From assembly GCF_005281345.1 (NCBI RefSeq), contig NZ_SZXJ01000035.1, forward strand, positions 62,001 to 126,000: a stretch of 64,000 nt of DNA. The letters run 5' to 3'. How positions within the stretch are numbered: the stretch's first letter is position 1; each line of letters opens with the position of its first letter. Shown here piece after piece: positions 36,666 through 46,514 of this stretch. The notes below the pieces were generated by a model that saw only the letters and a list, made by a program, of their open reading frames with translations, was not told where the DNA came from and ran no database searches. Made by a program: the position numbers and the translations under genes. This DNA comes from Citrobacter sp. wls619 (GTDB lineage: Bacteria; Pseudomonadota; Gammaproteobacteria; Enterobacterales; Enterobacteriaceae).

Positions 36666-37103
36666 ATGGCTTATAAACACATTCTTATCGCGGTTGATCT
36701 TTCTCCAGAAAGCAAAGTTCTGGTTGAAAAAGCGGTCTCTATGGCGCGGCCTTACAATGCGAAAGTCTCCCTTATCCACGTTGACGTAAACTATTCCGAC
36801 CTGTACACCGGGCTAATCGACGTGAATCTGGGCGACATGCAGAAACGCATTTCTGAAGAAACCCACCACGCCTTAACCGAGCTGTCCACCAATGCAGGCT
36901 ACCCAATCACCGAAACCCTGAGCGGTAGCGGCGACCTGGGCCAGGTCCTGGTCGATGCCATCAAAAAATACGACATGGATCTCGTCGTTTGTGGCCACCA
37001 CCAGGATTTCTGGAGCAAACTGATGTCCTCCGCGCGTCAACTGATCAACACCGTGCACGTCGACATGTTGATTGTTCCGCTGCGTGACGAAGAAGAAGCA
37101 TAA
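36666..37103 (+). CDS. uspA: Universal stress protein A
   Basis: This 145-residue cytoplasmic UspA protein ([15 protein letters not shown] at the start, [20 protein letters not shown] near the end) differs from E. coli UspA mainly by one extra C-terminal Ala. It lacks the ATP-binding G-2x-G-9x-G(S/T) pattern, as expected for the UspA branch. It is induced by growth arrest and many stresses. AAGGAG lies seven bases before the ATG; a terminator follows at 37155. Confidence 0.96.
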
Positions 37104-37154
37104 AATGCTTGCTGCCGGGGAATAACCCGGCCCGCTGCAAACAGTAAAGCCTGT

Positions 37155-37180
37155 AAACGCCCGCCTGTGCGGGCGTTTTT
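37155..37180 (+). terminator. uspA terminator
   Basis: AAACGCCCGC and GCGGGCGTTTTT pair around CTGT, with a T run continuing into GTTTTTATC. Confidence 0.9.
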
Positions 37181-37384
37181 GTTTTTATCATTCGGACACA
37201 ATTAGTACATCAATCCAACAAATAAATCATAATTAGTGTGATCAACTAATTGGATCGAAAACTATCTCTATAATAATCTACTCTTACGGCTAATCGCCGC
37301 AGTCTATAACAAAATAAGACTTTTTCGGCGCGTTTAAGAATACGCGTTCATACTTTTCGGGATGGCTTTGAAAGGCGAAGGAAT

Positions 37385-38857
37385 ATGAATACTACTGCAC
37401 CTACGGGCTTGCTGCAGCAACCTCGTCCGTTCTTCATGATCTTCTTTGTGGAATTATGGGAACGATTTGGCTATTACGGCGTTCAGGGCATCCTGGCGGT
37501 ATTTTTTGTTAAGCAGCTCGGATTTTCTCAGGAACAGGCTTTTATCACCTTTGGCGCGTTTGCGGCATTGGTATACGGCCTGATCTCCATCGGCGGCTAT
37601 GTCGGCGACCATCTTTTAGGGACCAAACGCACGCTGGTGCTCGGCGCTATCGTACTGGCACTTGGTTACTTCATGACCGGGATGTCACTGCTCAAGCCCG
37701 ACCTGATTTTTATCGCACTGGGTACCATTGCCGTGGGTAACGGGCTGTTTAAAGCCAACCCGGCAAGCCTGCTGTCAAAATGCTATCCCCCGAAAGACGC
37801 CCGTCTGGACGGTGCTTTTACCCTGTTTTATATGTCGATCAACATCGGTTCGCTGTTGTCACTGTCGCTGGCGCCGGTGATTGCCGATAAGTTTGGTTAC
37901 GCCGTTACCTATAACCTGTGCGGTGCCGGGCTTATCGTTGCGCTGCTGGTCTACTTTGCCTGTCGTGGCATGGTGAAGAATATCGGTTCTGAACCCGATC
38001 ATAAGCCGCTGAATTTCCGTAACCTGCTCTATGTGCTGGCCGGTACGGTGGTGATGGTATTCATCTGCGCCTGGCTGATGCACAACGTTAAAGTTGCCAA
38101 CCTGGTGCTGATCGTACTGTCGATTGTCGTCACCATTATCTTCTTCCGTCAGGCATTCAAACTGGATAAAACCGGACGCAATAAGATGTTCGTGGCCTTT
38201 ATCCTGATGCTGGAAGCGGTGGTGTTCTACGTGCTGTATGCACAGATGCCGACATCACTGAACTTCTTTGCCATCAATAACGTGCATCATGAAATTCTCG
38301 GTATTACCATCAACCCGGTGAGTTTCCAGGCGCTGAACCCCTTCTGGGTGGTACTGGCAAGCCCGGTGCTGGCCGCGATTTATACCCGTCTGGGCAACAA
38401 GGGCAAAGACCTGACCATGCCGATGAAGTTTACGCTTGGCATGTTCCTGTGCTCACTAGGCTTCCTGACTGCCGCCGCAGCCGGAATGTGGTTTGCCGAT
38501 GCGCAAGGGCTGACGTCTCCGTGGTTTATCGTGCTGGTTTATCTGTTCCAGAGTCTGGGTGAACTGCTGATTAGCGCCCTGGGACTGGCAATGGTCGCCG
38601 CGCTGGTGCCACAACACCTGATGGGCTTTATTCTTGGGATGTGGTTCCTGACCCAGGCAGCAGCCTTCCTGATGGGGGGTTACGTCGCAACGTTTACAGC
38701 CGTACCGGAAAACATTACCGATCCACTCCAGACGCTGCCTATCTACACCAACGTGTTCAGCAAGATTGGCCTGGTCACCCTGGCGGTAACGGTCGTGATG
38801 GCGATGATGGTGCCATGGCTGAACCGCATGATTAATACGCCGAGTACCGAACAGTAA
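37385..38857 (+). CDS. dtpB: Di-/tripeptide permease DtpB
   Basis: This 490-residue proton-coupled oligopeptide (POT/PTR) transporter has the signature [19 protein letters not shown] with the conserved ExxER motif on helix 1, and [20 protein letters not shown] in helix 5. It imports di- and tripeptides. The E. coli homologue (YhiP, 489 residues) has the same position after uspA. The 281-base upstream gap is AT-rich and should hold its promoter. A REP element follows the stop. Confidence 0.95.
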   Translation: MNTTAPTGLLQQPRPFFMIFFVELWERFGYYGVQGILAVFFVKQLGFSQEQAFITFGAFAALVYGLISIGGYVGDHLLGTKRTLVLGAIVLALGYFMTGMSLLKPDLIFIALGTIAVGNGLFKANPASLLSKCYPPKDARLDGAFTLFYMSINIGSLLSLSLAPVIADKFGYAVTYNLCGAGLIVALLVYFACRGMVKNIGSEPDHKPLNFRNLLYVLAGTVVMVFICAWLMHNVKVANLVLIVLSIVVTIIFFRQAFKLDKTGRNKMFVAFILMLEAVVFYVLYAQMPTSLNFFAINNVHHEILGITINPVSFQALNPFWVVLASPVLAAIYTRLGNKGKDLTMPMKFTLGMFLCSLGFLTAAAAGMWFADAQGLTSPWFIVLVYLFQSLGELLISALGLAMVAALVPQHLMGFILGMWFLTQAAAFLMGGYVATFTAVPENITDPLQTLPIYTNVFSKIGLVTLAVTVVMAMMVPWLNRMINTPSTEQ

Positions 38858-38863
38858 TACACC

Positions 38864-38936
38864 GTGCCGGATGGCGGCTATTGCCTAATCCGGCCTACGT
38901 TCACTATGCCCGGTACGCCTTGCGCTATCGGGCATT
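38864..38936. repeat. REP/BIME after dtpB
   Basis: Inverted REP halves TGCCGGATGGCGGC and a degenerate TGCCCGGTACGCCTTGCGC half lie between the convergent dtpB and Rrf2-regulator stops. Confidence 0.75.
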
Positions 38937-38944
38937 TCCAACCG

Positions 38945-39448
38945 CTACCCTTTGCGCGCGTTTATCCACTCCTGCACTTCCACCACGAAGGTATCTGGCG
39001 CTTTGCGGTACATCTTACGTGCCAAATCCAGAATGGTATGCTGGCCAAGCGCTTCTTCCATGCGCTGTTGCGCCATGTCCATTACCGAACGCACGCCGCA
39101 AATGCCTTCACAAGCCCACTGTGGCGGATGCTCCTCAAAAACGGCCAAACGCTGGCGAATTTCACGACACTCAAAAATACGCTTATCGCCATCGATGGCA
39201 TTGACCACATCCAGCACAGTGATGTCTTCCGCGGGTTTAGCCAACTGGAAACCGCCGCCCTTGCCCTCAATACTGCGCACCAGACCTGCTTTCGACAGAC
39301 GAGTGAAGATTTTTGCCAGATAGTCATATGGCACGCTTTGTAGTTCGGCAATTTCTCGCACGCTCATATCCCGCGCATCGCCTTTGCTGTCGACCATACA
39401 CATCAGGCTATGGATGCCGTACTCAACCCCGGAACTGTAAAATGCCAT
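38945..39448 (-). CDS. Rrf2-family transcriptional regulator, possible Fe-S sensor
   Basis: This is a 167-residue Rrf2 protein with an N-terminal winged helix (MSVREIAELQSVPYDYLAKI) and the wing KGGGFQLAKP. Cys94, Cys113 and Cys117 could hold an iron-sulfur cluster, but the spacing (18 then 3 residues) differs from IscR and NsrR. It is divergent from an NDH-2-like oxidoreductase gene. A 13-base motif AATCYGAGTWWAT occurs just upstream of each of the two genes, which suggests it controls both. E. coli K-12 lacks this pair at this locus. Confidence 0.88.
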   Translation of the reverse strand: MAFYSSGVEYGIHSLMCMVDSKGDARDMSVREIAELQSVPYDYLAKIFTRLSKAGLVRSIEGKGGGFQLAKPAEDITVLDVVNAIDGDKRIFECREIRQRLAVFEEHPPQWACEGICGVRSVMDMAQQRMEEALGQHTILDLARKMYRKAPDTFVVEVQEWINARKG

Positions 39449-39468
39449 TTTTTATCTCAGCCAAAATG

Positions 39469-39486
39469 AATCTGAGTTTATTGTAG
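39469..39486. promoter_or_regulatory. Candidate Rrf2 operator, regulator side
   Basis: AATCTGAGTTTATTGTAG begins 20 bases from the regulator's start codon. It repeats the core AATCYGAGTWWAT seen at 39638-39650 near the oxidoreductase gene. Confidence 0.5.
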
Positions 39487-39637
39487 CTTTTTCATCTAAA
39501 GCATTCCAGAGAACAGAGTGATTCCTCATAAGCATAAAAATATAAATAGATATTTATCAAATAGATAATAAAAAATCTCAACGCAATAAAGAAAAAAGGA
39601 TCAGGATCGCATTGCAATCCATAACTACGACCAATAA

Positions 39638-39660
39638 AATCCGAGTAAATAATTCGTAGT
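39638..39660. promoter_or_regulatory. Candidate Rrf2 operator, oxidoreductase side
   Basis: AATCCGAGTAAAT (39638-39650) repeats the motif of 39469-39481 and is followed by AATTCGTAGT. ACTACGA (39624-39630) and TCGTAGT (39654-39660) form an inverted repeat around it. Confidence 0.5.
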
Positions 39661-39679
39661 CACCAGTGAGATACAACTA

Positions 39680-40879
39680 ATGCAGAAACAAATTCTGATC
39701 GTGGGTGCCGGTTTTGCCGGTATGTGGGCAGCATTGAGCGCCGCACGTCTGGCGGATAAAAACCAGCAGGCCATTGATATTACGGTGATTGCGCCACAGC
39801 CAGAGCTACGTGTACGCCCGCGTTTTTATGAAAGCGCGGTCCACACGCTGGTCGCCCCGCTGCAACCGTTATTCGACACCACCGGCGTTAACTTCCTGCA
39901 AGGTCACGTTGAGCAGATCCTCCCGGCCTCTAAAGAGGTAAGCTGGAAAGATGCCAACGGTGAAATTCATCTGCGCCGCTACGACCGCCTGGTGCTCGCC
40001 AGCGGCAGCCACGTAAACCGCGACATTGTCGCCGGCGCCGCCGAGCACGCGTTTGACCTCGACCAACTCGAGAGCGCCGCCGTACTGGAGCAGCACATTA
40101 AGGATCTGGCGTTACAACCGGAATGTGAGGCTCGCAATACGGTCGTGGTCTGTGGCGGCGGCTTTACCGGGATTGAAATGGCGCTGGAATTGCCGGGGCG
40201 TTTGCGCGAAATATTAGGTGCTGATGCTAAGACCAGAGTTGTCGTAGTTGAACGCGGCGCTCAACCAGGCGGGCGCTGGAGCCAGGAATTACGTGATGTC
40301 ATTATCGAAGCCTCCGCTGAACTGGGCGTCGAATGGCGGGTCAATGCGGAAGTGGAGTGCGTGGATGCCTGCGGCGTCACGCTGAAAGATGGGCAGACCA
40401 TCGCCTCACAGACCGTTATCTGGACGGTTGGCGTCCAGGCAAACGAGTTAACGGCGCAAATTGACGCACCGCGCGATCGCCAGGGTCGCCTGCATGTGGA
40501 CGCTAACCTTCAGGTCATCGGCCATGATGATATCTATGCCACCGGCGATGTGGCTTATGCCGCCACCGATGATAAAGGTAATCACGCGCTAATGACCTGC
40601 CAGCACGCTATTTTACTGGGCAAATTTGCCGGAAATAACGCGGCAGCCAGCTTGCTAAACGTTGCGCCACTGCCGTACCGTCAGGAAAACTACGTCACCT
40701 GTCTGGATCTGGGTGCCTGGGGCGCGGTGTATACCGAAGGGTGGGATCAGCAGGTAAAACTGACGCGTGCAGAGGCGAAAAAGCTGAAGGTATCTATTGT
40801 CAGTGAGTTGATATATCCACCGAAGGCTGACAAGGCCGTAGCGTTTGAGATTGCCGACCCGCTGGCTCCATTCGTGTAG
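39680..40879 (+). CDS. NDH-2-like FAD/NAD(P) oxidoreductase
   Basis: This 399-residue two-dinucleotide-binding flavoprotein has FAD motif ILIVGAGFAGMWAALSA at the N-terminus, the NAD(P) motif VVVCGGGFTGIEMALELPGR and ATGDVAYA as the second FAD contact. The layout fits type II NADH dehydrogenases, but the C-terminal membrane-anchoring part is short, so it could be a soluble relative. It is controlled, by position, by the divergent Rrf2 regulator. The substrate or electron acceptor is unknown. Confidence 0.82.
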   Translation: MQKQILIVGAGFAGMWAALSAARLADKNQQAIDITVIAPQPELRVRPRFYESAVHTLVAPLQPLFDTTGVNFLQGHVEQILPASKEVSWKDANGEIHLRRYDRLVLASGSHVNRDIVAGAAEHAFDLDQLESAAVLEQHIKDLALQPECEARNTVVVCGGGFTGIEMALELPGRLREILGADAKTRVVVVERGAQPGGRWSQELRDVIIEASAELGVEWRVNAEVECVDACGVTLKDGQTIASQTVIWTVGVQANELTAQIDAPRDRQGRLHVDANLQVIGHDDIYATGDVAYAATDDKGNHALMTCQHAILLGKFAGNNAAASLLNVAPLPYRQENYVTCLDLGAWGAVYTEGWDQQVKLTRAEAKKLKVSIVSELIYPPKADKAVAFEIADPLAPFV

Positions 40880-40884
40880 TCGAA

Positions 40885-40968
40885 TCGCCGGATGCGGCTA
40901 ACGCCTTATCCGGCTTACAAACCACACTCAGCCGTAGGCCTGATAAGCGCAGCGCATCAGGCGATTCA
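40885..40968. repeat. REP/BIME between the oxidoreductase gene and rsmJ
   Basis: REP halves TCGCCGGATGCGGCTAACGC and TAGGCCTGATAAGCGCAGCG are oriented head-to-head between the convergent stops. Confidence 0.85.
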
Positions 40969-40985
40969 GCGCACAGACCTACAAA

Positions 40986-41735
40986 CTATGCTGTCCCTGA
41001 GTAGATATCGAACCGATGCCCTTTGGTGACTACCGCATTGGGTGTCGCCACATCCGCGAGCGGCGGCGCGTAATCCGGGCGCTTCACCACGACACGTTTA
41101 GTCGCCAGCTGACGCGCAGGCTCCAGCAGGCCGTCAGCATCCAGATCCGGCCCCACCAGCGACTGAAACACGCGCATCTCTTTTTTCACCAGCGCGCTTT
41201 TCTGCTTATGTGGAAACATCGGGTCGAGATACACCACCTGCGGGCGCGGAGTGATATCGGTTAACGCCGTCAGACTGGACGCATGGATCAGTTGTAATCG
41301 CTCCTGCAACCACAGCCCGATTTCCGGGTCGGCATAGCCGCGCGCCAGGCCATCGTCGAGCAGCGCCGCCACCACCGGATTACGTTCCAGCATTCGTACG
41401 CGACAGCCTACCGAGGCCAGCACAAATGCATCGCGCCCCAGTCCTGCGGTGGCATCGACCACGTCTGGCAGATAATCGCCTTTAATGCCGACCGCCTTCG
41501 CTACCGCTTCACCGCGGCCACCGCCAAACTTGCGCCGATGGGCCATCGCCCCGCCGACAAAATCAACGAAGATACCGCCAAGTTTGGGTTCATCACGTTT
41601 ACGCAGTTCCAGATGCTCTGCTGTCATCACCAGCGCCATCAGGTTATCTTCATCGTGTTCTAACCCCCAGCGGGCAGCAAGAACAGATAAGGCGCCGTCT
41701 CCGGCGCCTGTTTCATCAATTAAGCAGATTTTCAA
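40986..41735 (-). CDS. rsmJ: 16S rRNA (guanine-1516-N2)-methyltransferase
   Basis: This is a 249-residue SAM-dependent methyltransferase. [17 protein letters not shown] is the SAM-binding motif, [10 protein letters not shown] is the catalytic DPMFP motif, and [13 protein letters not shown] is near the end. It closely follows E. coli RsmJ (YhiQ). It methylates G1516 of 16S rRNA. It lies downstream of prlC in the same direction, separated by a 115-base repeat element. Confidence 0.94.
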   Translation of the reverse strand: MKICLIDETGAGDGALSVLAARWGLEHDEDNLMALVMTAEHLELRKRDEPKLGGIFVDFVGGAMAHRRKFGGGRGEAVAKAVGIKGDYLPDVVDATAGLGRDAFVLASVGCRVRMLERNPVVAALLDDGLARGYADPEIGLWLQERLQLIHASSLTALTDITPRPQVVYLDPMFPHKQKSALVKKEMRVFQSLVGPDLDADGLLEPARQLATKRVVVKRPDYAPPLADVATPNAVVTKGHRFDIYSGTA

Positions 41736-41748
41736 TTCCGCTTTACCC

Positions 41749-41863
41749 TAAATAATTCGAGTTGCATCAAGACAACAAGTGAAGGAATCCCTGGGAACGT
41801 ACAAATAGTACGTGACCAGGGTGAGTGAGCGCAGTTGCCGGAGAGGCAGCTTGAAGTATGACG
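41749..41863. repeat. Intergenic palindromic repeat element between prlC and rsmJ
   Basis: The ends ATAATTCGAGTTGC (41753-41766) and GCAGCTTGAAGTAT (41846-41859) are imperfect inverted repeats. The centre holds a strong hairpin: CCCTGG (41789-41794) pairs with CCAGGG (41816-41821) and ACGTAC with GTACGT inside it. I recall similar elements in enterobacterial intergenic regions, but only one copy is in this window. Confidence 0.6.
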
Positions 41864-41868
41864 GTAAA

Positions 41869-43911
41869 TCAGCCTTTAATCCCGTAATGCTCCAGCATCG
41901 CATCCAGCTGCGGCTCACGGCCACGGAAGCGTTTGAACAGCGTCATTGGCTCCTCAGCCCCCCCTCGAGTCAGGATGCTATCCAGGAAAGACTGTCCGGT
42001 TTGGCGGTTGAAAATCCCCTCTTCTTCAAAGCGAGAGAACGCGTCAGCCGCCAGGACATCAGCCCACAGATAGCTGTAGTAACCCGCTGCGTAGCCGCCC
42101 GCAAAAATGTGGCTGAAGGCATGCGGGAAGCGGCCCCATGTCGGCCCTGGCACGACGGCAACCTGCTTTTTAATCTCGGCCAGGGTTTCAAGGATTTTCG
42201 CCCCTTGCTGCGGGTTAAACTCCGCGTGCAGACGGAAATCAAACAGGCCGAATTCCAGCTGACGCAGAATAAACAGCGCTGCCTGGTAGTTTTTCGCCGC
42301 CAGCATTTTATCCAGCAATTCTTTCGGCAGCGGCTCACCGGTTTCATAGTGACCGGAGATAAACGCCAGCGCTTCTGGCTCCCAGCACCAGTTCTCCATA
42401 AACTGGCTCGGCAGTTCGACGGCATCCCACGGCACGCCGTTGATGCCGGAAACACCGGCCGTTTCGATGCGGGTCAGCATGTGGTGCAGACCGTGACCAA
42501 ACTCATGGAACAGGGTGATCACTTCATCGTGGGTAAACAGCGCCGGTTTACCGTTCACCGGACGGTTGAAGTTACAGGTCAGATAAGCGACCGGTTTTTG
42601 CAACGTACCGTCGGTTTTACGCATCTGGCCGACACAGTCGTCCATCCACGCCCCGCCGCGTTTGTGTTCACGCGCGTACAGGTCCAGATAGAAGCTGCCA
42701 CGCAGCTCGTTGTTTTCATCGTACAGTTCAAAGAAGCGAACTTCCGGATGCCAGACGTCTACGTCAGTACGCTCTTTCGCGGTAATGCCGTAAATGCGCT
42801 TAACCACTTCAAACAGGCCGTTAACCGCTTTGTTTTCCGGGAAGTAAGGACGCAACTGCTCATCGCTGATGCTGTAAAGGTGCTGTTTTTGCTTCTCGCT
42901 GTAGTACGCGATGTCCCACGGCTGCAGCTCATCAACGCCAAATTCCGCTTTCGCGAAGGCGCGCAGTTGGGCCAGCTCTTTCTCACCCTGCGGACGGGCG
43001 CGTTTCGCCAGATCCGTCAGGAAGTCGAGCACCTGCTGCGGGTTTTCCGCCATTTTCGTGGCCAGAGATTTAAAGGCGTAGCTTTCGAAGCCCAGCAGTT
43101 GAGCCAGTTCGTGGCGCAGCGCGAGGATCTCTTCCATTATCGGGCTGTTATCCCATTTGCCCGCGTTTGGCCCCTGGTCAGATGCGCGGGTGGAATAAGC
43201 GCGGTACATCTCTTCACGCAGAGCCTGGTTGTCGCAGTAGGTCATGACCGGCAGGTAGCTCGGGATGTCCAGCGTCAGCAGATAACCTTCCTGCTCTTTG
43301 GCTTCAGCCTGGGCTTTAGCGGCGGCCAGCGCACTTTCCGGCATCCCGGCAAGCGCAGATTCGTCGGTGACGAGTTTGGTCCAGCCCATAGTCGCATCCA
43401 GCACGTTGTTGCTGTACAGGTTACCCAGTTCAGACAGACGGGTCGCGATTTCGCCATAGCGCTGTTGTTTTTCTTTCGGCAAACCAATGCCAGACAGCTC
43501 AAAATCACGCAGTGCGTTATCGACCGCTTTTTTCTGTGCGGTATTCAGGGTGGCGTAATGATCGCCATCGCGCAGATCGCGGTAGGCTTTGTACAGCCCC
43601 TCATGTTGCCCAACCCAGGTGCTGTATTCAGACAGCAGCGGCAGCGTTTGTTCGTATGCTTCGCGCAGCTCCGGGCTGTTTTTCACCGAATTCAGGTGGC
43701 TGACCGGAGAGAAAATACGCCCCAGAACATCGTCCACTTCCGCCAATGGCTGGCAGAGATTTTCCCAGGTGTACGGCGCGCCCTGCGCAACCACGCGTTC
43801 AACGTTTTCGCGGCAATCGTTTAGCGCCTTAGTCACAGCGGGAACGACATGCTCAGGCTGAATTTTAGAAAACGGCGGCAGTTCGAAGGGAGTCAGCAAT
43901 GGATTGGTCAT
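41869..43911 (-). CDS. prlC: Oligopeptidase A
   Basis: This 680-residue M3-family zinc metallopeptidase has HEFGHGLHHML as the HExxH site (about residue 470) and the usual downstream Glu. It degrades signal peptides and small peptides in the cytoplasm and is heat-shock induced in E. coli. Length and sequence closely match E. coli PrlC. rsmJ follows it on the same strand, as in E. coli. Confidence 0.95.
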   Translation of the reverse strand: MTNPLLTPFELPPFSKIQPEHVVPAVTKALNDCRENVERVVAQGAPYTWENLCQPLAEVDDVLGRIFSPVSHLNSVKNSPELREAYEQTLPLLSEYSTWVGQHEGLYKAYRDLRDGDHYATLNTAQKKAVDNALRDFELSGIGLPKEKQQRYGEIATRLSELGNLYSNNVLDATMGWTKLVTDESALAGMPESALAAAKAQAEAKEQEGYLLTLDIPSYLPVMTYCDNQALREEMYRAYSTRASDQGPNAGKWDNSPIMEEILALRHELAQLLGFESYAFKSLATKMAENPQQVLDFLTDLAKRARPQGEKELAQLRAFAKAEFGVDELQPWDIAYYSEKQKQHLYSISDEQLRPYFPENKAVNGLFEVVKRIYGITAKERTDVDVWHPEVRFFELYDENNELRGSFYLDLYAREHKRGGAWMDDCVGQMRKTDGTLQKPVAYLTCNFNRPVNGKPALFTHDEVITLFHEFGHGLHHMLTRIETAGVSGINGVPWDAVELPSQFMENWCWEPEALAFISGHYETGEPLPKELLDKMLAAKNYQAALFILRQLEFGLFDFRLHAEFNPQQGAKILETLAEIKKQVAVVPGPTWGRFPHAFSHIFAGGYAAGYYSYLWADVLAADAFSRFEEEGIFNRQTGQSFLDSILTRGGAEEPMTLFKRFRGREPQLDAMLEHYGIKG

Positions 43912-44021
43912 TAGCGCGGTCCTGTTGAAAAGAGTGAATGAAGCGCGTATCCGGCGCTGTGCATATTATTTGTAGAATGGGGTTAAGTGTAGAGGATTTC
44001 AATACTCACCGTGATGGAAAG

Positions 44022-44057
44022 ACGCCCGGTGGCGCTACGCTTACCGGGCCTACGGGT
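44022..44057. repeat. REP element between prlC and rlmJ
   Basis: A single REP copy (GCCCGGTGGCGCTACGCTT then ACCGGGC) lies in the divergent prlC-rlmJ interval, upstream of both genes. Confidence 0.7.
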
Positions 44058-44118
44058 AATCTGTGCCGATCTGCTGTAAACTGTGGCAAATCGTCATTTC
44101 AGCGGAATTTCATTACCC

Positions 44119-44961
44119 ATGCTCAGTTATCGCCACAGTTATCACGCAGGCAACCACGCCGACGTCCTTAAACACACCGTTCAGAGCCTGATCATTGAAT
44201 CGCTCAAAGAGAAAGAAAAACCGTTTCTCTATCTGGACACCCATGCCGGCGCTGGCCGTTATCAGCTGAGCAGTGAACATGCCGAACGTACCGGTGAATA
44301 TCTGGAAGGCATCGCCCGTATCTGGCAGCAGGACGATTTGCCTGCCGAACTGGAACCCTATATTTCTGTCGTGCAGCATTTCAACCGGAGTGGTCAGCTG
44401 CGCTACTACCCGGGTTCTCCGCTGATTGCCCGCCAGTTATTGCGTGAGCAGGACAGCCTGCAATTGACAGAACTGCACCCGAGCGATTTTCCGCTACTGC
44501 GTTCCGAGTTCCAGAAAGACGAACGTGCGCGCGTCGCTAAAGCCGACGGCTACCAGCAGTTAAAAGCAAAATTACCGCCGGTTTCCCGTCGTGGATTGAT
44601 CCTTATCGATCCCCCGTACGAAATTAAATCCGACTATCAGGCCGTCGTCACCGGCATCAGCGAAGGTTACAAACGTTTCGCGACCGGTACCTATGCACTG
44701 TGGTATCCGGTAGTCCTGCGTCAGCAAATCAAACGTATGATTCATGATCTGGAAGACACCGGCATTCGTCGCATCCTGCAAATTGAGCTGGCGGTACGCC
44801 CGGACAGCGATCAGCGCGGCATGACGGCGTCCGGCATGATTGTGATTAACCCGCCGTGGAAGCTGGAACAGCAGATGAACAACGTCCTGCCGTGGCTACA
44901 CAGCAAACTGGTTCCGGCAGGAACCGGGCACACTTCCGTCAGCTGGATCGTGCCGGAGTAA
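44119..44961 (+). CDS. rlmJ: 23S rRNA (adenine-2030-N6)-methyltransferase
   Basis: This 280-residue methyltransferase starts MLSYRHSYHAGNHADVLKH, with YLDTHAGAGRYQL for SAM binding and LILIDPPYEIKSDY as the catalytic DPPY motif. It matches E. coli RlmJ (YhiR) in length and sequence; it methylates A2030 of 23S rRNA. The frame is open back to 44083, but the ATG at 44119 is the conserved start. In some species the protein is linked to DNA uptake and use, but the rRNA activity is established. Confidence 0.94.
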   Translation: MLSYRHSYHAGNHADVLKHTVQSLIIESLKEKEKPFLYLDTHAGAGRYQLSSEHAERTGEYLEGIARIWQQDDLPAELEPYISVVQHFNRSGQLRYYPGSPLIARQLLREQDSLQLTELHPSDFPLLRSEFQKDERARVAKADGYQQLKAKLPPVSRRGLILIDPPYEIKSDYQAVVTGISEGYKRFATGTYALWYPVVLRQQIKRMIHDLEDTGIRRILQIELAVRPDSDQRGMTASGMIVINPPWKLEQQMNNVLPWLHSKLVPAGTGHTSVSWIVPE

Positions 44962-45013
44962 TTGCAGCCATCGGTGGAACCTTTTAATTTCAGGTATACA
45001 ATCGCGAATATTT

Positions 45014-45040
45014 TGGCGGATGGCATAACGCTTCTCCGCC
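45014..45040. repeat. Degenerate REP in the gor promoter region
   Basis: GGCGGATGGCATAACGC and TTCTCCGCC pair as a REP-like hairpin only 26 bases before the gor start. Confidence 0.6.
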
Positions 45041-45065
45041 CTACAATGAACATGAAGGAGCGGTC

Positions 45066-46418
45066 ATGACCAAGCACTATGATTACATCGCTATCGGCGG
45101 CGGCAGCGGCGGTATTGCCTCCATTAACCGTGCGGCAATGTACGGCCAGAAATGCGCACTGATTGAAGCCAAAGAGCTGGGCGGCACCTGCGTCAACGTT
45201 GGCTGCGTACCGAAGAAAGTGATGTGGCATGCCGCGCAGATCCGCGAAGCTATTCATATGTATGGCCCGGATTATGGTTTCGACACCACTATCAATAAGT
45301 TCGACTGGGATAAACTGATCGCCAGCCGTACCGCCTATATCGATCGCATCCATACCTCGTACGATAACGTGTTGGGTAAAAATAACGTCGATGTTATTAA
45401 AGGCTTTGCCCGCTTCGTTGATGCTAAAACCATTGAAGTGAACGGCGAAACGATCACTGCCGATCATATTTTAATTGCCACCGGCGGTCGCCCGAGCCAT
45501 CCGAACATTCCGGGTGTGGAATACGGTATCGACTCCGACGGTTTCTTTGAGCTGCCAGCACTGCCGAAACGCGTGGCCGTTGTTGGCGCAGGCTATATCG
45601 CCGTTGAGCTGGCGGGCGTCATTAACGGTCTGGGCGCGCAAACGCATCTCTTTGTGCGTAAACACGCGCCGCTGCGTAGCTTTGACCCGATGATTGTCGA
45701 CACGCTGGTTGAAGTGATGAACACTGAAGGCCCGACCCTGCATACTCACGCGATTCCAAAAGCCGTGGTTAAAAATGCAGACGGCAGCCTGACTCTGCAA
45801 CTGGAAGACGGCCGTAGCGAAACGGTAGATTGCCTGATCTGGGCAATTGGTCGTGAACCTGCCACCGACAACTTCAACCTGGCAGCAACGGGCGTGAAAA
45901 CCAACGAAAAAGGCTACATCGTCGTTGATAAATACCAGAACACCAGCGTGCCGGGTATTTATGCGGTCGGCGATAATACCGGTGCCGTTGAGCTGACGCC
46001 GGTGGCGGTTGCCGCAGGCCGTCGTCTGTCCGAACGTCTGTTTAATAACAAGCCGGACGAGCATCTGGACTACAGCAACATTCCAACCGTGGTCTTCAGC
46101 CATCCGCCAATTGGTACTGTAGGGTTAACCGAGCAGCAGGCGCGCGAACAGCACGGTGATGATCAGGTAAAAGTGTATAAATCATCGTTTACCGCGATGT
46201 ATACCGCTGTTACCACACACCGTCAGCCATGCCGCATGAAGCTGGTCTGCGTTGGACCAGAAGAGAAGATTGTCGGTATTCACGGCATCGGCTTTGGCAT
46301 GGACGAAATGCTGCAAGGCTTCGCGGTAGCACTGAAAATGGGCGCAACCAAGAAAGATTTCGACAATACCGTAGCGATCCACCCAACTGCGGCTGAAGAA
46401 TTCGTCACCATGCGTTAA
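45066..46418 (+). CDS. gor: Glutathione reductase
   Basis: This 450-residue NADPH-dependent flavoenzyme has FAD motif [17 protein letters not shown], redox disulfide Cys42-Cys47 in [18 protein letters not shown] motif [16 protein letters not shown] and the C-terminal [12 protein letters not shown] with the active-site His. It reduces oxidised glutathione in the cytoplasm. Length equals E. coli Gor. AAGGAG precedes the ATG. A bidirectional terminator separates it from tarD. Confidence 0.97.
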   Translation: MTKHYDYIAIGGGSGGIASINRAAMYGQKCALIEAKELGGTCVNVGCVPKKVMWHAAQIREAIHMYGPDYGFDTTINKFDWDKLIASRTAYIDRIHTSYDNVLGKNNVDVIKGFARFVDAKTIEVNGETITADHILIATGGRPSHPNIPGVEYGIDSDGFFELPALPKRVAVVGAGYIAVELAGVINGLGAQTHLFVRKHAPLRSFDPMIVDTLVEVMNTEGPTLHTHAIPKAVVKNADGSLTLQLEDGRSETVDCLIWAIGREPATDNFNLAATGVKTNEKGYIVVDKYQNTSVPGIYAVGDNTGAVELTPVAVAAGRRLSERLFNNKPDEHLDYSNIPTVVFSHPPIGTVGLTEQQAREQHGDDQVKVYKSSFTAMYTAVTTHRQPCRMKLVCVGPEEKIVGIHGIGFGMDEMLQGFAVALKMGATKKDFDNTVAIHPTAAEEFVTMR

Positions 46419-46467
46419 GCGCACACGTGTAGAAAGATTGCGATCGCGATTCACTACACGCTCAAAC

Positions 46468-46496
46468 AACGCCCCTCCGGCAACCAGAGGGGCGTT
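46468..46496. terminator. Terminator shared by gor and tarD
   Basis: AACGCCCCTC and GAGGGGCGTT pair around nine bases. T-rich sequence is modest on both sides. It lies between the convergent stops. Confidence 0.75.
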
Positions 46497-46514
46497 ACAT
46501 CATCTCAGCCAGCG

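Noticed and set aside
41812-43824. A 670-codon open frame on the plus strand opposite prlC
   Set aside because: It lies fully antisense to a strongly conserved peptidase. Its translation is rich in Arg, Gln, His and Phe, typical of the codon-bias shadow of a real gene, and it has no recognisable domain.
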